A stretch of DNA of 64,000 bases from Oscillospiraceae bacterium (GCA_015064725.1 SVRQ01000002.1:1-64000); one strand, 5' to 3'. Numbered from the stretch's first letter, positions 8,492-18,841 are shown. Numbers and translations are program-made. The notes: generated from the sequence alone by a model not told the origin.

Positions 8492-9574
8492 ATGGATAAA
8501 CTTGAAAAAGCAAGAATAGAGATAAACGAAGCGGACAAGGGTATCGCAGAGCTTTTCTGCAAGAGAATGAATGCGGTGCGCACCGTTGCGGAATATAAGA
8601 TGGAGCGCGGTCTTCCCATACTCGATGCCGCACGCGAGGAGGCTGTCGTTATAAAAAACAGCGCGCTTGTGGAGGACGAGGAGCTTCGCGCTTACTACGT
8701 AAACTTTATAAAATATACGATGGAGCTTTCCAGAAACTTTCAGCATAAGCTCATAAGTGGCGCAAGGATAGCGTACAGCGGTATTCCCGGGGCATTTGCC
8801 TCCCTTGCCGCGCGTAAGCTTTTCCCGGACGGAGAGCACGTTGCATACCCGAACTTCGAGGCGGCTTACAACGCCGTTGTGAACGGCGAGTGCGACAGCG
8901 TGGTGCTTCCCATCGAAAACAGCTATGCCGGCGAGGTTGGTCAGGTTATGGACCTTATATTCTTCGGCTCGCTTTACATAAATAACGTAATGAGTCTTGC
9001 GGTGACGCAGAACCTTCTCGGTGTTCCGGGCGCAAGACTTGAGGATATAAAGCAGGCGGTGAGCCATCCGCAGGCAATAGAGCAGTCCTCCGTTTATTTG
9101 CATGAGCATAATATCACGCCCGTGCAGTTTTCCAATACGGCGCTTGCGGCGAAGCACGTTGCAGAGCTTGGGGATAAGAGCGTTGCCGCTATCGCGGGCG
9201 ACGAGGCGGCAAAGATATACGGGCTTAACGTGCTTGCCCACGGCATTAACGAAAGCGGTATGAATACGACGCGCTTTGCAACTCTTTCCCGTGTGGAAAA
9301 CAAGCGCGAGGGCAGACCCGATGATAACTTTATGCTCGTTTTCACGGTTAAAAACGAGGCGGGCGCTCTTGCCAAGGCGATGGATATTATCGGTAAGTAC
9401 GGATACAATATGCGCGGACTTCACTCCCGCCCGATGAAATCGCTTATGTGGCAGTATTACTTCTATCTTGAAGCAGAAGGAAACGTAAGGACGGAAAACG
9501 GCAAAAAGATGATGGAGGAGCTGAAAGCGGTTTGCGATAAGCTCAAGCTCGTCGGCTCTTACGCGGTGAAGTGA
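8492..9574 (+). CDS. pheA: Bifunctional chorismate mutase/prephenate dehydratase
   Basis: N-terminal chorismate mutase helix; PDT domain (RIAYSGIPGAFASLAARKLFP...NTTRFATLS) and C-terminal ACT domain (GALAKAMDIIGKYGYNMRGLHSRP). Confidence 0.93.
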   Translation: MDKLEKARIEINEADKGIAELFCKRMNAVRTVAEYKMERGLPILDAAREEAVVIKNSALVEDEELRAYYVNFIKYTMELSRNFQHKLISGARIAYSGIPGAFASLAARKLFPDGEHVAYPNFEAAYNAVVNGECDSVVLPIENSYAGEVGQVMDLIFFGSLYINNVMSLAVTQNLLGVPGARLEDIKQAVSHPQAIEQSSVYLHEHNITPVQFSNTALAAKHVAELGDKSVAAIAGDEAAKIYGLNVLAHGINESGMNTTRFATLSRVENKREGRPDDNFMLVFTVKNEAGALAKAMDIIGKYGYNMRGLHSRPMKSLMWQYYFYLEAEGNVRTENGKKMMEELKAVCDKLKLVGSYAVK

Positions 9575-9621
9575 TAGAAAAAGCCTTACCCAATGGGGGA
9601 GGCTTACGGAAAGGATTTTTT

Positions 9622-10641
9622 ATGACAATACACGTTGAGCTCGGTGTATCGAGCTATGATATAGAACTCTCCCGCGGTGCGCTCCGCCGCGCAGGCGAGC
9701 TTATCCCTATGCAGAGGAAGGTACTTGTCGTAACGGACAGCGGCGTTCCCGCGGAATATGCGGACACGGTAGCCTCCTTTGCAAAGACCGCCGTCAAGGC
9801 GGTCATCCCCGAGGGTGAGGCAAGCAAAAATTTCGATTCCTTAGAGATGCTCCTTGCAAAAATGCTTGATGCAGGCTTTACGCGCAAGGATGCGGTAATT
9901 GCCGTCGGCGGCGGTGTTGTCGGTGACCTTGCCGGATTTGCCGCATCGATGTATATGCGCGGAATAGATTTTTATAATATCCCCACAACGCTTCTCTCCC
10001 AGGTGGACTCCTCCATCGGCGGAAAGACGGCGGTGGATTTTCACGGATACAAAAACGTTATCGGCGCGTTCTATCAGCCCAAAAAGGTCATTATCGACCC
10101 GAACGTGCTTAAAACTCTCGAAAAACGTCAAGTCGCCGCAGGTATGGCGGAGGCAATAAAAATGTCCGCAACGTCGGATGCCAAAATGTTTGCCTCTCTC
10201 GAGAGCGCGGACGATATTTATGCGGATATAGACACGGTTATAGAAAAAGCGCTTCGTATTAAAAAATACGTTGTGGAATGCGATGAAAAGGAAGCGGGAC
10301 TTCGCAAGATACTCAATTTCGGCCATACCGTGGGTCACGGAATAGAAACGCAGCAGGAAGGCGCTCTTTACCACGGAGAATGTGTGGCACTTGGTATGCT
10401 TCCCATGTGCTCCGAGGGCGTGAGAGAAAGACTTATCCCCGTGCTCAAAAAGGCGGGGCTTTCCACAGAGCTTTCTCTTTCGGAGGATGAGCTTAAAAAT
10501 GTTATGACGGCGGTCTCTCACGATAAAAAGAGTGCTGCCGACGGTATTGATGCTGTACTTGTAAACGAGATAGGAAGCTTTGAAATAAAGAAGCTTACAC
10601 TTTCCGAAATAGAAGAAAAAACAAAAAAGATCTTTGCATAA
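9622..10641 (+). CDS. aroB: 3-dehydroquinate synthase
   Basis: GGGVVGDLAGFAASMYMRGIDFYNIPTTLLSQVDSSIGGKTAVD. Confidence 0.97.
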   Translation: MTIHVELGVSSYDIELSRGALRRAGELIPMQRKVLVVTDSGVPAEYADTVASFAKTAVKAVIPEGEASKNFDSLEMLLAKMLDAGFTRKDAVIAVGGGVVGDLAGFAASMYMRGIDFYNIPTTLLSQVDSSIGGKTAVDFHGYKNVIGAFYQPKKVIIDPNVLKTLEKRQVAAGMAEAIKMSATSDAKMFASLESADDIYADIDTVIEKALRIKKYVVECDEKEAGLRKILNFGHTVGHGIETQQEGALYHGECVALGMLPMCSEGVRERLIPVLKKAGLSTELSLSEDELKNVMTAVSHDKKSAADGIDAVLVNEIGSFEIKKLTLSEIEEKTKKIFA

Positions 10642-10652
10642 GGAGAAATAAT

Positions 10653-11744
10653 ATGAAAAATACCTTCGGAACCTCTGTAAGCCTTACCGTTTTCGGAGAG
10701 AGCCACGGTCCGTTCATAGGCGCTGTGCTTGACGGACTTGCCCCCGGTATCGAGGTAAACGAGGAGGATATAAAACACGCACTAACGCTTCGCCGCCCTG
10801 CGGGAAGGATCTCCACGTCAAGACAGGAGAAGGATGAGTACGTTATAGCAAGCGGAGTTTTCGAGGGGAAGACCACGGGAACTCCCATTGCGATAATCAT
10901 TCCCAATGCGGATACAAGAAGCAAGGATTATAAGAAAACTTACGGTCTTGCGCGCCCGGGTCACGCGGATTTTGCGGCTTTTTGCAAATATCACGGCTTT
11001 GAGGACTATCGCGGAGGCGGCCATTTTTCGGGTAGAGTAACCTCTGCACTCGTTGCGGCGGGCGCTGTTGCGCGCGCCGCCCTTGCAAAAAAGGAGATAT
11101 ACCTTGGAACGCACATAAAAGAGCTTGCGGGCGTGCCGGACAGAGCCTTTGAAGACCTTAAAGCGGATATAGACGAGCTTTACGGCAAGGTTTTCCCCGT
11201 GCTTTCCTCCGAAGCGGAGGAAAAAATGCGCGCCGAGATAGAAAAGGCGGCGGCAGAGGGCGACAGCGTCGGCGCACTTCTTGAAACAGTCGTTATAGGT
11301 ATGCCTGCCGGCGTGGGAGAGCCTTATTTTGACTCTGTTGAAAGCGTTATCTCCCATATGATGTTCTCCATACCCGGTGTCAAAGGCGTGCTCTTTGGCG
11401 CGGGAACGGATTTTGCAAAGATGCGTGGAAGCGAAGCCAACGATGCTTTCCGTATGGACGGAAACGGAAACGTATATACGAAAACGAACAACAACGGCGG
11501 CGTGAACGGCGGCATTACGAACGGAAGCCCCCTCCGCTTTACAACGGTCATAAAGCCCACGCCGTCTATTTATAAAAAACAGGAAACGATAGATTTTATA
11601 AACGGCGAAGAAAAAGATATTTCAATAGAAGGCCGCCACGACCCCTGCATTGCCCACAGAGCAAGGATCGTTGCAGACAGCTTGACGGCGATAGCGCTTT
11701 GCGATATACTTTCCGGCAGATACGGCACGGACTTTTTTGCGTGA
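10653..11744 (+). CDS. aroC: Chorismate synthase
   Basis: FGESHGPFIGAVLDGLAPGIEV, RPGHADFAAFCKY, GRVTSALVAAGAVARAAL, HDPCIAHRARIV. Confidence 0.97.
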   Translation: MKNTFGTSVSLTVFGESHGPFIGAVLDGLAPGIEVNEEDIKHALTLRRPAGRISTSRQEKDEYVIASGVFEGKTTGTPIAIIIPNADTRSKDYKKTYGLARPGHADFAAFCKYHGFEDYRGGGHFSGRVTSALVAAGAVARAALAKKEIYLGTHIKELAGVPDRAFEDLKADIDELYGKVFPVLSSEAEEKMRAEIEKAAAEGDSVGALLETVVIGMPAGVGEPYFDSVESVISHMMFSIPGVKGVLFGAGTDFAKMRGSEANDAFRMDGNGNVYTKTNNNGGVNGGITNGSPLRFTTVIKPTPSIYKKQETIDFINGEEKDISIEGRHDPCIAHRARIVADSLTAIALCDILSGRYGTDFFA

Positions 11745-11760
11745 GCCAAAGGAGAAGATT

Positions 11761-13014
11761 ATGAGATACGGTTTACTCGGAGAAAAGCTGCCGCACAGCT
11801 TTTCCAAGGAGATACACGAAAAGCTCGGCAGATATAAATACGAGCTTATAGAAGTTGCAAAAGAGGATTTTCCTTCTTTTGCGGAGAAAAGAGATTTTAC
11901 GGCTATAAATGTCACCATCCCTTATAAGCGCGATATTATCCCTTACCTCGAAACGATAAGCGAGCAGGCGGAGAAGATAGGTGCTGTAAACGTAGCGATA
12001 AACAAGGATGGCAAGCTCCACGGCTATAACACGGACTTTGCAGGTCTTCGCGGACTTATACTTCGCGCGGGCTTTGACCTTAAAGGTAAGACGGTGCTCA
12101 TCCTCGGATATGGCGGCACGAGCAGAACGGCAAACGCCGTTTGCGCGGATCTCGGTGCAAAATGCGTGAAATTTGTAAAAAGAAGTGCATCAGACGGCAT
12201 CATCTCCTATGCGGACGCGGCGCGCGATTATGCGGATGCCGAATATATCATAAACACATCCCCTGCGGGAATGTATCCGAGTACGGATGCAAGCCCGTTT
12301 GACGGAAGCGGTGTGAGCCTTGCGGATTTTCCGCGCCTTTGCGGTGTGGTTGATGTAATATACAATCCGCTTCGCACGAAGCTCGTTACAGAGGCACAGC
12401 TTCGCGGTGTTCCCGCCGTGGGCGGCCTTTATATGCTTGTTGCACAGGCAACGGCGGCGGCAGAGCTTTTTACGGGAGAGAGCGTTGCGGACGAGGCAAC
12501 GGAAGGAATATTCAAGGATCTTCTTCTTGCAAAGCAGAACTTGGTGCTTACCGGTATGCCGGGAAGCGGCAAAAGCACCGTCGGCGCGCTCCTTGCACAG
12601 AAGCTTTGCAGAAAGTTTTATGATACGGATGAAGAATTTACGAAAAAATACGGCACACCTGCCGATTATATAAGGGAGAACGGCGAGAGCGCCTTCCGCG
12701 ATGCGGAAAGCGCCGTTATTGCAGAGCTTTGTGCGGGCGTTACGGGCGCGGTCATCTCTACGGGCGGCGGCGCGATACTTCGCAGAGAGAATATATATGC
12801 GCTTCGCGCAAACGGCAGGATATATTTTATAGATAGAGATATAAGCACGATAGTTCCCACAAGCGACCGTCCTCTTTCCTCCGATATGGATATGCTCCGC
12901 AAGAGATATGAGGAAAGATATCCCATCTACACGGGCACGTGCGACGTTCACGTTATAAATGACGGCACGGCACAGGAAACGGCGCAAAAAATCACGGAGG
13001 ATTTTACAAAATGA
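11761..13014 (+). CDS. Shikimate dehydrogenase - shikimate kinase fusion
   Basis: AroE motifs (LPHSFSKEIHE, INVTIPYKRDI, GYNTDFAG, YNPLRTKLV) followed in frame by AroK (LTGMPGSGKSTVGALLA, DTDEEF, ISTGGGAILR). Confidence 0.95.
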   Translation: MRYGLLGEKLPHSFSKEIHEKLGRYKYELIEVAKEDFPSFAEKRDFTAINVTIPYKRDIIPYLETISEQAEKIGAVNVAINKDGKLHGYNTDFAGLRGLILRAGFDLKGKTVLILGYGGTSRTANAVCADLGAKCVKFVKRSASDGIISYADAARDYADAEYIINTSPAGMYPSTDASPFDGSGVSLADFPRLCGVVDVIYNPLRTKLVTEAQLRGVPAVGGLYMLVAQATAAAELFTGESVADEATEGIFKDLLLAKQNLVLTGMPGSGKSTVGALLAQKLCRKFYDTDEEFTKKYGTPADYIRENGESAFRDAESAVIAELCAGVTGAVISTGGGAILRRENIYALRANGRIYFIDRDISTIVPTSDRPLSSDMDMLRKRYEERYPIYTGTCDVHVINDGTAQETAQKITEDFTK

Positions 13015-13454
13015 AGATACTTGTTATAAACGGACCAAATCTTAATATGCTCGGCATACGAGAGCCCGATATTTACGGAAAGAGCACTTATGCGGACCTT
13101 TGCAAAATGATAGAGGAACATTGCGCCGAAAAAGGCGTTGAGGTCGAGATATACCAATCCAACTACGAGGGCGACCTTGTAACGAAGATACAGAAGGCGC
13201 TCGGCGTTTTCGACGGCATAGTTATCAATCCTGCGGCTTACACGCATACGAGCGTTGCGCTTCTCGATGCGCTCAAGGCGGTTGCCATCCGTGCGGTGGA
13301 GGTGCATATCTCCGACGTTTCCAAGCGCGAGGGCTTCAGAAGCATCAGCTTCGTGCGCGAATACTGCGAAAAGACCATCGCGGGACACGGATTTGCGGGC
13401 TACCTTGAGGCGATAGACGCGCTTCTTGCCCCTCCTGCGGAAATGAGAGCGTAA
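13011..13454 (+). CDS. aroQ: Type II 3-dehydroquinate dehydratase
   Basis: INGPNLNMLGIREPDIYG, YQSNYEGDLV, INPAAYTHTSVAL. Confidence 0.97.
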   Translation: MKILVINGPNLNMLGIREPDIYGKSTYADLCKMIEEHCAEKGVEVEIYQSNYEGDLVTKIQKALGVFDGIVINPAAYTHTSVALLDALKAVAIRAVEVHISDVSKREGFRSISFVREYCEKTIAGHGFAGYLEAIDALLAPPAEMRA

Positions 13455-13455
13455 T

Positions 13456-14676
13456 ATGGACGTTATTATAGAAAAAAGCAAGGCGAACGGAACTGTCGAT
13501 GCGCCCCCCTCCAAAAGCTTTGCACACAGGCTTATAATCTGTGCCGCCCTTGCGGGAAAAAGCGAGGTGCGCGGTGTTGAGGGAAGCGAGGATATTCTTG
13601 CTACTCTTGACTGTGCCGCCGCTTGCTTTGGTGCGAAATACGAAAAAAACGGGGAAAACTACGTATTCTCCGAAAGCGACGTTCGCGGCAAGGCGCAGGG
13701 CGCGCTTATGTGCCGCGAAAGCGGAAGCACGATGCGCTTTTTTATCCCACTCTGTCTTGTAAAAAATACAGAGTGCGTGCTTTACGGCAGCGAAAAGCTC
13801 TTGACCCGTCCCCTTACGGTATATGAGGACATCTGCCGAGAGCAGGGAATAACGTTTTCCCACGAGGGAGACCGTATCCGCGTTTGCGGTCCTCTTAAAT
13901 CGGGCAAGTTTACCGTTCCCGGCAACATTTCAAGTCAGTTTATAAGCGGACTTATGTTTGCGCTCCCGTTGCTTTCGGGCGACAGCGAGATATGCATTCT
14001 CCCTCCGCTTGACAGCAAGCCGTATATCGATATAACGATGGAAGCCCTTGAAAGATTCGGCGTGAGTGCCGTTTGGAAGGATGAGCTTACCATTTATATA
14101 AAAGGAAACCAAAAATACACTCCCGCGTGCGAGCGTGTGGAGGGGGATTTTTCAAATGCCGCGTTTCTTTCCGCGCTTGATGTTCTCGGTGGGGACGTTA
14201 CCGTGGAAAACCTTAACGAAAACAGCACACAGGGCGATAAAGCCTATATAGAGCAGTTCCGCGCTCTCTGCGAAGGCTCGCCCACGATAAATATTTCGGA
14301 TTGTCCGGATCTTGCACCCATCCTTATGAGTGTGGCGGCGGTCAAAAACGGTGTGACCCTCACGGGAACGGCGCGTCTTAAAATAAAAGAGAGCGACAGA
14401 GGCGCGGTTATGGCACGGGAGCTTGCCAAATTCGGAGTTCCCGTTACCGTGAACGAGGATACCATCACGGTGGAGGGCGGACACTTCCGCGCACCGAACG
14501 AGCCGCTTGACGGCCACAACGATCACAGGGTCGTTATGTCTATGGCGGTGCTGTGTACGCTTACGGGCGGAAAAATACTTGGGGCGCAGGCGGTGAAAAA
14601 GAGCTACCCCACGTTCTTTGAAACAATAAAGAAGCTTGGAATAGAGGTTTTTGAAAGTGGAAATTCAGAAGGATAA
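13456..14676 (+). CDS. aroA: 3-phosphoshikimate 1-carboxyvinyltransferase (EPSP synthase)
   Basis: PPSKSFAHRLIICAALA, CRESGSTMRFFIPL, DHRVVMSMAVL. Confidence 0.96.
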   Translation: MDVIIEKSKANGTVDAPPSKSFAHRLIICAALAGKSEVRGVEGSEDILATLDCAAACFGAKYEKNGENYVFSESDVRGKAQGALMCRESGSTMRFFIPLCLVKNTECVLYGSEKLLTRPLTVYEDICREQGITFSHEGDRIRVCGPLKSGKFTVPGNISSQFISGLMFALPLLSGDSEICILPPLDSKPYIDITMEALERFGVSAVWKDELTIYIKGNQKYTPACERVEGDFSNAAFLSALDVLGGDVTVENLNENSTQGDKAYIEQFRALCEGSPTINISDCPDLAPILMSVAAVKNGVTLTGTARLKIKESDRGAVMARELAKFGVPVTVNEDTITVEGGHFRAPNEPLDGHNDHRVVMSMAVLCTLTGGKILGAQAVKKSYPTFFETIKKLGIEVFESGNSEG

Positions 14677-15514
14677 AAAAATACTCATCGTAGGTCTTGG
14701 ACTTCTCGGCGGCAGCTACGCGCAATCGCTCACACGTCAGGGCTACGAGGTATATGCGATAACAAGAAAGCAGAGCACGATAGACTATGCGCTCGAACAC
14801 GGTATGATAAAAGCCGGAACAACACAGATCGATGAAAAGATGATCGCCGATGCCGATATCGCCGTTTTTGCGCTCTATCCCCATATTTTTATCGAGTGGA
14901 TAGAGCAGAACGGAAAGTATTTCAAAAAAGGCGCGATAATCACGGACGTTACGGGTGTTAAATGCGGGATCGTGGATAAGATACAGGCGCTTCTCCCCGA
15001 GGGAGTGGAGTTCATCGGCGCACACCCGATGGCGGGTAAAGAGGTTTACGGTATTGAAAACAGCAACGAGGAAATGTTCAAGGGTGCAAACTATATCGTT
15101 ACGCCTACGGAGAAGAACAGCCGCGAGGCTGTTGAGATCTGCAAGGAGCTTGGAAGAATGCTTGGCTTTGGCAACGTAACGGAGCTTACCCCCCAGAAGC
15201 ACGACAGAATGATAGGATTTCTTTCCCAGCTTACGCACTGTATCGCCGTTGCGCTTATGACCTGCAACGATGACGCAAACCTTTGCAAATATACGGGCGA
15301 CTCCTTCCGCGATCTTACAAGGATAGCACGCATCAACGAGGATATGTGGAGCGAGCTCTTTATGCTCAACAAGGATATACTTATTTCCGAAATGAAGGCG
15401 TTCGGCGGAGAGCTTGAAAAGCTTCGCCGCGCTATGGAAACGGACGACGTGGAAACTATGAAGAAGATGATGCGCGTTTCCACAGAGCGCCGTGCAATGT
15501 TTGACAAAAAGTGA
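14651..15514 (+). CDS. tyrA: Prephenate dehydrogenase
   Basis: ILIVGLGLLGGSYAQSL Rossmann motif, FIGAHPMAGKEVYGIENS; TTG 14651 or GTG 14657 start. Confidence 0.9.
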   Translation: MKVEIQKDKKILIVGLGLLGGSYAQSLTRQGYEVYAITRKQSTIDYALEHGMIKAGTTQIDEKMIADADIAVFALYPHIFIEWIEQNGKYFKKGAIITDVTGVKCGIVDKIQALLPEGVEFIGAHPMAGKEVYGIENSNEEMFKGANYIVTPTEKNSREAVEICKELGRMLGFGNVTELTPQKHDRMIGFLSQLTHCIAVALMTCNDDANLCKYTGDSFRDLTRIARINEDMWSELFMLNKDILISEMKAFGGELEKLRRAMETDDVETMKKMMRVSTERRAMFDKK

Positions 15515-15655
15515 TATTACAGTGTTTATAATATTTAACCGAGGTTTATGCTTAAAACGCGGCGGTTTTTGCTTCTTTTTTGTAACTTTTTTCTTTCAAA
15601 AAGAAAAAAGTTAACTGAAAAACAAAATTTTAAAAATCTCAGGAGAATTTTTATT

Positions 15656-16687
15656 ATGAATATGAATTTTAAGAAAAAGCTTCCCGTTCCTATGGAAGTT
15701 AAGGAAATGTACCCTCTTTCCCTTGAGCTTGCCGAAAAGAAGGCTGCGCGCGACAAGGCCATCAAGGACGTTTTTGCCGGTAAGAGCGATAAGATGCTTC
15801 TCGTTATCGGACCCTGCTCCGCAGATAACGAGGATTCCGTAATGGACTACATATGCAGACTTAAAAACGTACAGGACAAGGTTGCGGATAAGCTTATCAT
15901 CATTCCCCGTATCTACACGGGTAAGCCCAGAACCATTGGCGACGGCTACAAGGGTATGGTACACCAGCCCAACCCCAACGAAGCTCCCGATGCTTTCAAG
16001 GGCATCGTTGCTATACGTCAGCTTCATATGAGAGCACTTGCGGAAACGGGTCTTTCCACGGCGGACGAAATGCTCTACCCCGAAAACCACCGTTACCTTT
16101 CCGACCTTCTTTCCTACGTTGCGATCGGCGCGCGCAGTGTTGAAGACCAGCACCACAGACTTACGGCAAGCGGTCTTGATATCCCCGTTGGTATGAAGAA
16201 CCCCACAAGCGGCGATATTTCCGTTATGATGAACTCTATTACGGCGGGTCAGCACGCGCACCAGTTTATCTACCGCGGCTGGGAGGTTGAAAGCCAGGGC
16301 AACGAATACGTTCACGCTATCCTTCGCGGATATGTGAACAAGCACGGTCAGTCCCTGCCCAACTACCATTACGAGGACCTTATCAACCTTTATGAGGAAT
16401 ATGCGAAGAAGCCCGATCTCAAGAATCCTGCCGTTATCGTGGACACGAACCACGCAAACTCCGGCAAGAAGCACCTGGAGCAGGTTCGTATCGCGAAAGA
16501 AGTTCTTCACTCTTGCAGATACAACAAGGATATTCGCTCCATCGTCAAGGGCTTTATGATCGAAAGCTATATCGAGGACGGCGCACAGAAGATAGGCGAA
16601 GGCGTTTACGGTAAGTCTATCACAGATCCGTGCCTCGGATGGGAAAAGACGGAGAAGCTCATCCTCGACATCGCGGACGTGCTTTAA
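15656..16687 (+). CDS. Class I 3-deoxy-7-phosphoheptulonate synthase (DAHP synthase)
   Basis: LLVIGPCSADNEDSVMDY, IPRIYTGKPRTIGDGYKGMVHQPNP, IVDTNHANSGKKHLEQ; RBS CAGGAGAA before MNMNF. Confidence 0.95.
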   Translation: MNMNFKKKLPVPMEVKEMYPLSLELAEKKAARDKAIKDVFAGKSDKMLLVIGPCSADNEDSVMDYICRLKNVQDKVADKLIIIPRIYTGKPRTIGDGYKGMVHQPNPNEAPDAFKGIVAIRQLHMRALAETGLSTADEMLYPENHRYLSDLLSYVAIGARSVEDQHHRLTASGLDIPVGMKNPTSGDISVMMNSITAGQHAHQFIYRGWEVESQGNEYVHAILRGYVNKHGQSLPNYHYEDLINLYEEYAKKPDLKNPAVIVDTNHANSGKKHLEQVRIAKEVLHSCRYNKDIRSIVKGFMIESYIEDGAQKIGEGVYGKSITDPCLGWEKTEKLILDIADVL

Positions 16688-16700
16688 TAAAAAGCTTTAA

Positions 16701-16725
16701 AAAACGCACCGAAAGGTGCGTTTTT
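16701..16725 (+). terminator. Intrinsic terminator of the aromatic operon
   Basis: AAAACGCACC-gaaa-GGTGCGTTTTT. Confidence 0.85.
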
Positions 16726-16773
16726 GCATCGTATAAGGTTTCTTTGGTTCTTTCTTTTTAAGAAAGAAGAGGT

Positions 16774-17388
16774 GTTAAAACGCTTTGCGTTTTAACAAAT
16801 TATTTAACTAACTTTTTCTTTTTGAAAGAAAAAGTTACAAAAAGAAGCAAAAACCCTGCAGGTTTATCGGCTTGTGCAGACTTGAACCTATGACAATTTC
16901 AGCTCCCCGAGCAGTTTTCACTCGCGAACTCGCAAAAACTACTCGGAACCACGCTGAAGATTACGGAGTGCAAGTTTAGGCTGAAAACGCGAGATAGCAA
17001 ATATCAAAATTTTTGCTTTCTTCATCACGCGCTTTCAGTAAAAAGCTGCACAGCAAATGACCTCGGCGTTACGCCTTCAAATTCGTAGAATTTGAATTTT
17101 GCTTTGTAAAAAAACTTTGCTAAAGTACAAAAGGCAATAGATTTGTTCGCACTATGGGATTCGGCATATTTTTTGCGAGTTCGCGAGTGAAAAATGTGGC
17201 GTAGCCGACAACGAACCATTAAAATTTTCGATAACGATAAACCGGAACGGTTTTTTATCTTTTTGCGAGCAAACACGGCTTCGCCTTTCGCTAGATACAA
17301 ACAGCCATTTAGGCTGTTTGTATCTGCTCACTTTAAACAAGAAAAAGCGGTATAAAATAATTTTTGTTAAAACACAACGTGTTTTAAC
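16774..17388 (-). repeat. ~0.6 kb non-coding element, copy A (inverted relative to copy B at 23669-24171)
   Basis: Bounded by GTTAAAAC..GTTTTAAC palindromes; shares blocks such as GCTCGCAAAAAGATAAAAAACCGTTCCGGTTTATCGTTATCGAAAA and CGCCGAGGTCATTTGCT with copy B. Confidence 0.75.
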
Positions 17389-17512
17389 ACTTCTTTTTTC
17401 TAAAAAGAAAAAAGTTAATAAAATAAATGCAATAAAACGTGCGCGTTTTATTGCATAACGTGTTTTTTTGTGATAAAATATAAATAATATAACTCTTCGG
17501 GAGGAACAAAAG

Positions 17513-18256
17513 ATGTATAAATTTGACGTGAAAAAAGCCACGGACGGCTGCATTGCCTGGATACAGGATTGGTTTGAAAAAAACGGTAAGGGCTGCAACG
17601 CCATAATCGGTATTTCCGGCGGTAAGGACAGCTCCGTTGTTGCCGCGCTTTGCTGCCGCGCTCTCGGAAAAGAGAGGGTCTTCGGCGTGCTTATGCCCGA
17701 CGGCGAGCAGTGCGATATAGATTATTCCCACGATCTTTGCGAATTTCTTGAAATAGAAAATATCGTTGTTGACATACACCCTGCGGTTGCAGGCGTTTAT
17801 GAAGCCTTGGGCGGCAGGATAGAGATCTCCGAGCAATCGAGAATTAACCTCCCTCCCAGGATCCGTATGACAACGCTTTACGCTATTTCGCAATCCAAAA
17901 ACGGCAGAGTTGCAAACACCTGCAACCTTTCGGAGGATTGGGTCGGCTACTCTACAAGATACGGCGACAGCGCGGGCGATTTCGGCCCCATATCCCGTCT
18001 TACCGTGGCGGAGGTCAAGGAAATGGGCAGATACCTGGGTCTTCCCGAAAAATTTATCGAAAAAGCCCCCTCGGACGGTCTTTCCGGCAAAACGGATGAG
18101 GACAAGCTCGGTTTTACATACGCTATGCTTGATAAGTACATCCGCGAGGGTGTTATAGACGACGAAGAAAAGAAAGCCAAAATAGACAGACTCCACGTTA
18201 TCAATAAATTCAAGCTCGAAACGCTTCCCGTTTACGAGTTCGACCCCGCAGAATAA
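17513..18256 (+). CDS. nadE: Ammonia-dependent NAD+ synthetase
   Basis: IIGISGGKDSSVVAAL PP-loop, GRVANTCNLSEDWVGYSTRYGDSAGDFGPISRLT; RBS GGGAGGA. Confidence 0.93.
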   Translation: MYKFDVKKATDGCIAWIQDWFEKNGKGCNAIIGISGGKDSSVVAALCCRALGKERVFGVLMPDGEQCDIDYSHDLCEFLEIENIVVDIHPAVAGVYEALGGRIEISEQSRINLPPRIRMTTLYAISQSKNGRVANTCNLSEDWVGYSTRYGDSAGDFGPISRLTVAEVKEMGRYLGLPEKFIEKAPSDGLSGKTDEDKLGFTYAMLDKYIREGVIDDEEKKAKIDRLHVINKFKLETLPVYEFDPAE

Positions 18257-18276
18257 ATTTTACGGAGAGTAACGAT

Positions 18277-18774
18277 ATGTCACCTTTGAAACGCCCCGAC
18301 AAGGAAAACTACTATCTTGATATAGCGCAGACCGTGGCGCAGAGAAGCACTTGCCTTCGCCGTGCGTTTGGCGCAATTATTGTCAAAAACGATATAATAA
18401 TATCGACAGGGTATAACGGAGCCCCCAGAGGACGCAAAAACTGTACGGATATAAATTTTTGTATGCGCGACCACCTCGGTATTCCGCGCGGAGAAAGATA
18501 TGAGATGTGCCGTTCCGTCCACGCGGAGGCGAACGCGATAATCGCCGCCTCGCGTGATCAGATGCTCGGCGCAACGCTCTATATGGCGTGTCTTGACGCT
18601 AAAACGGGAGAGCTTATGCCCGGGACCTGCTCTTGTATGATGTGCAAGCGTCAAGTGATCAATGCCGGCATCGAGCGCGTTATCGTGCGCGATACGCAGG
18701 AGAAATATTCCGTTTATAACGTAGCGGATTGGATAGAGAATGACGACAGCCTCAGCGGCAAGTTCGGATATTGA
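18277..18774 (+). CDS. Deoxycytidylate deaminase family protein (ComEB-like)
   Basis: HAEANAIIAA, GTCSCMMCKRQVINAGIERVI zinc deaminase motifs. Confidence 0.9.
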   Translation: MSPLKRPDKENYYLDIAQTVAQRSTCLRRAFGAIIVKNDIIISTGYNGAPRGRKNCTDINFCMRDHLGIPRGERYEMCRSVHAEANAIIAASRDQMLGATLYMACLDAKTGELMPGTCSCMMCKRQVINAGIERVIVRDTQEKYSVYNVADWIENDDSLSGKFGY

Positions 18775-18841
18775 CGCGAAGCGTATTAAAACGAAATAAA
18801 ACCGCCATAATAATGCAATGTCATTAAGTTAACAAAAGAAA

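Noticed and set aside
17025-17604. Short minus-strand ORFs inside non-coding element A
   Set aside because: No RBS or domain similarity; copy B does not preserve the reading frames.
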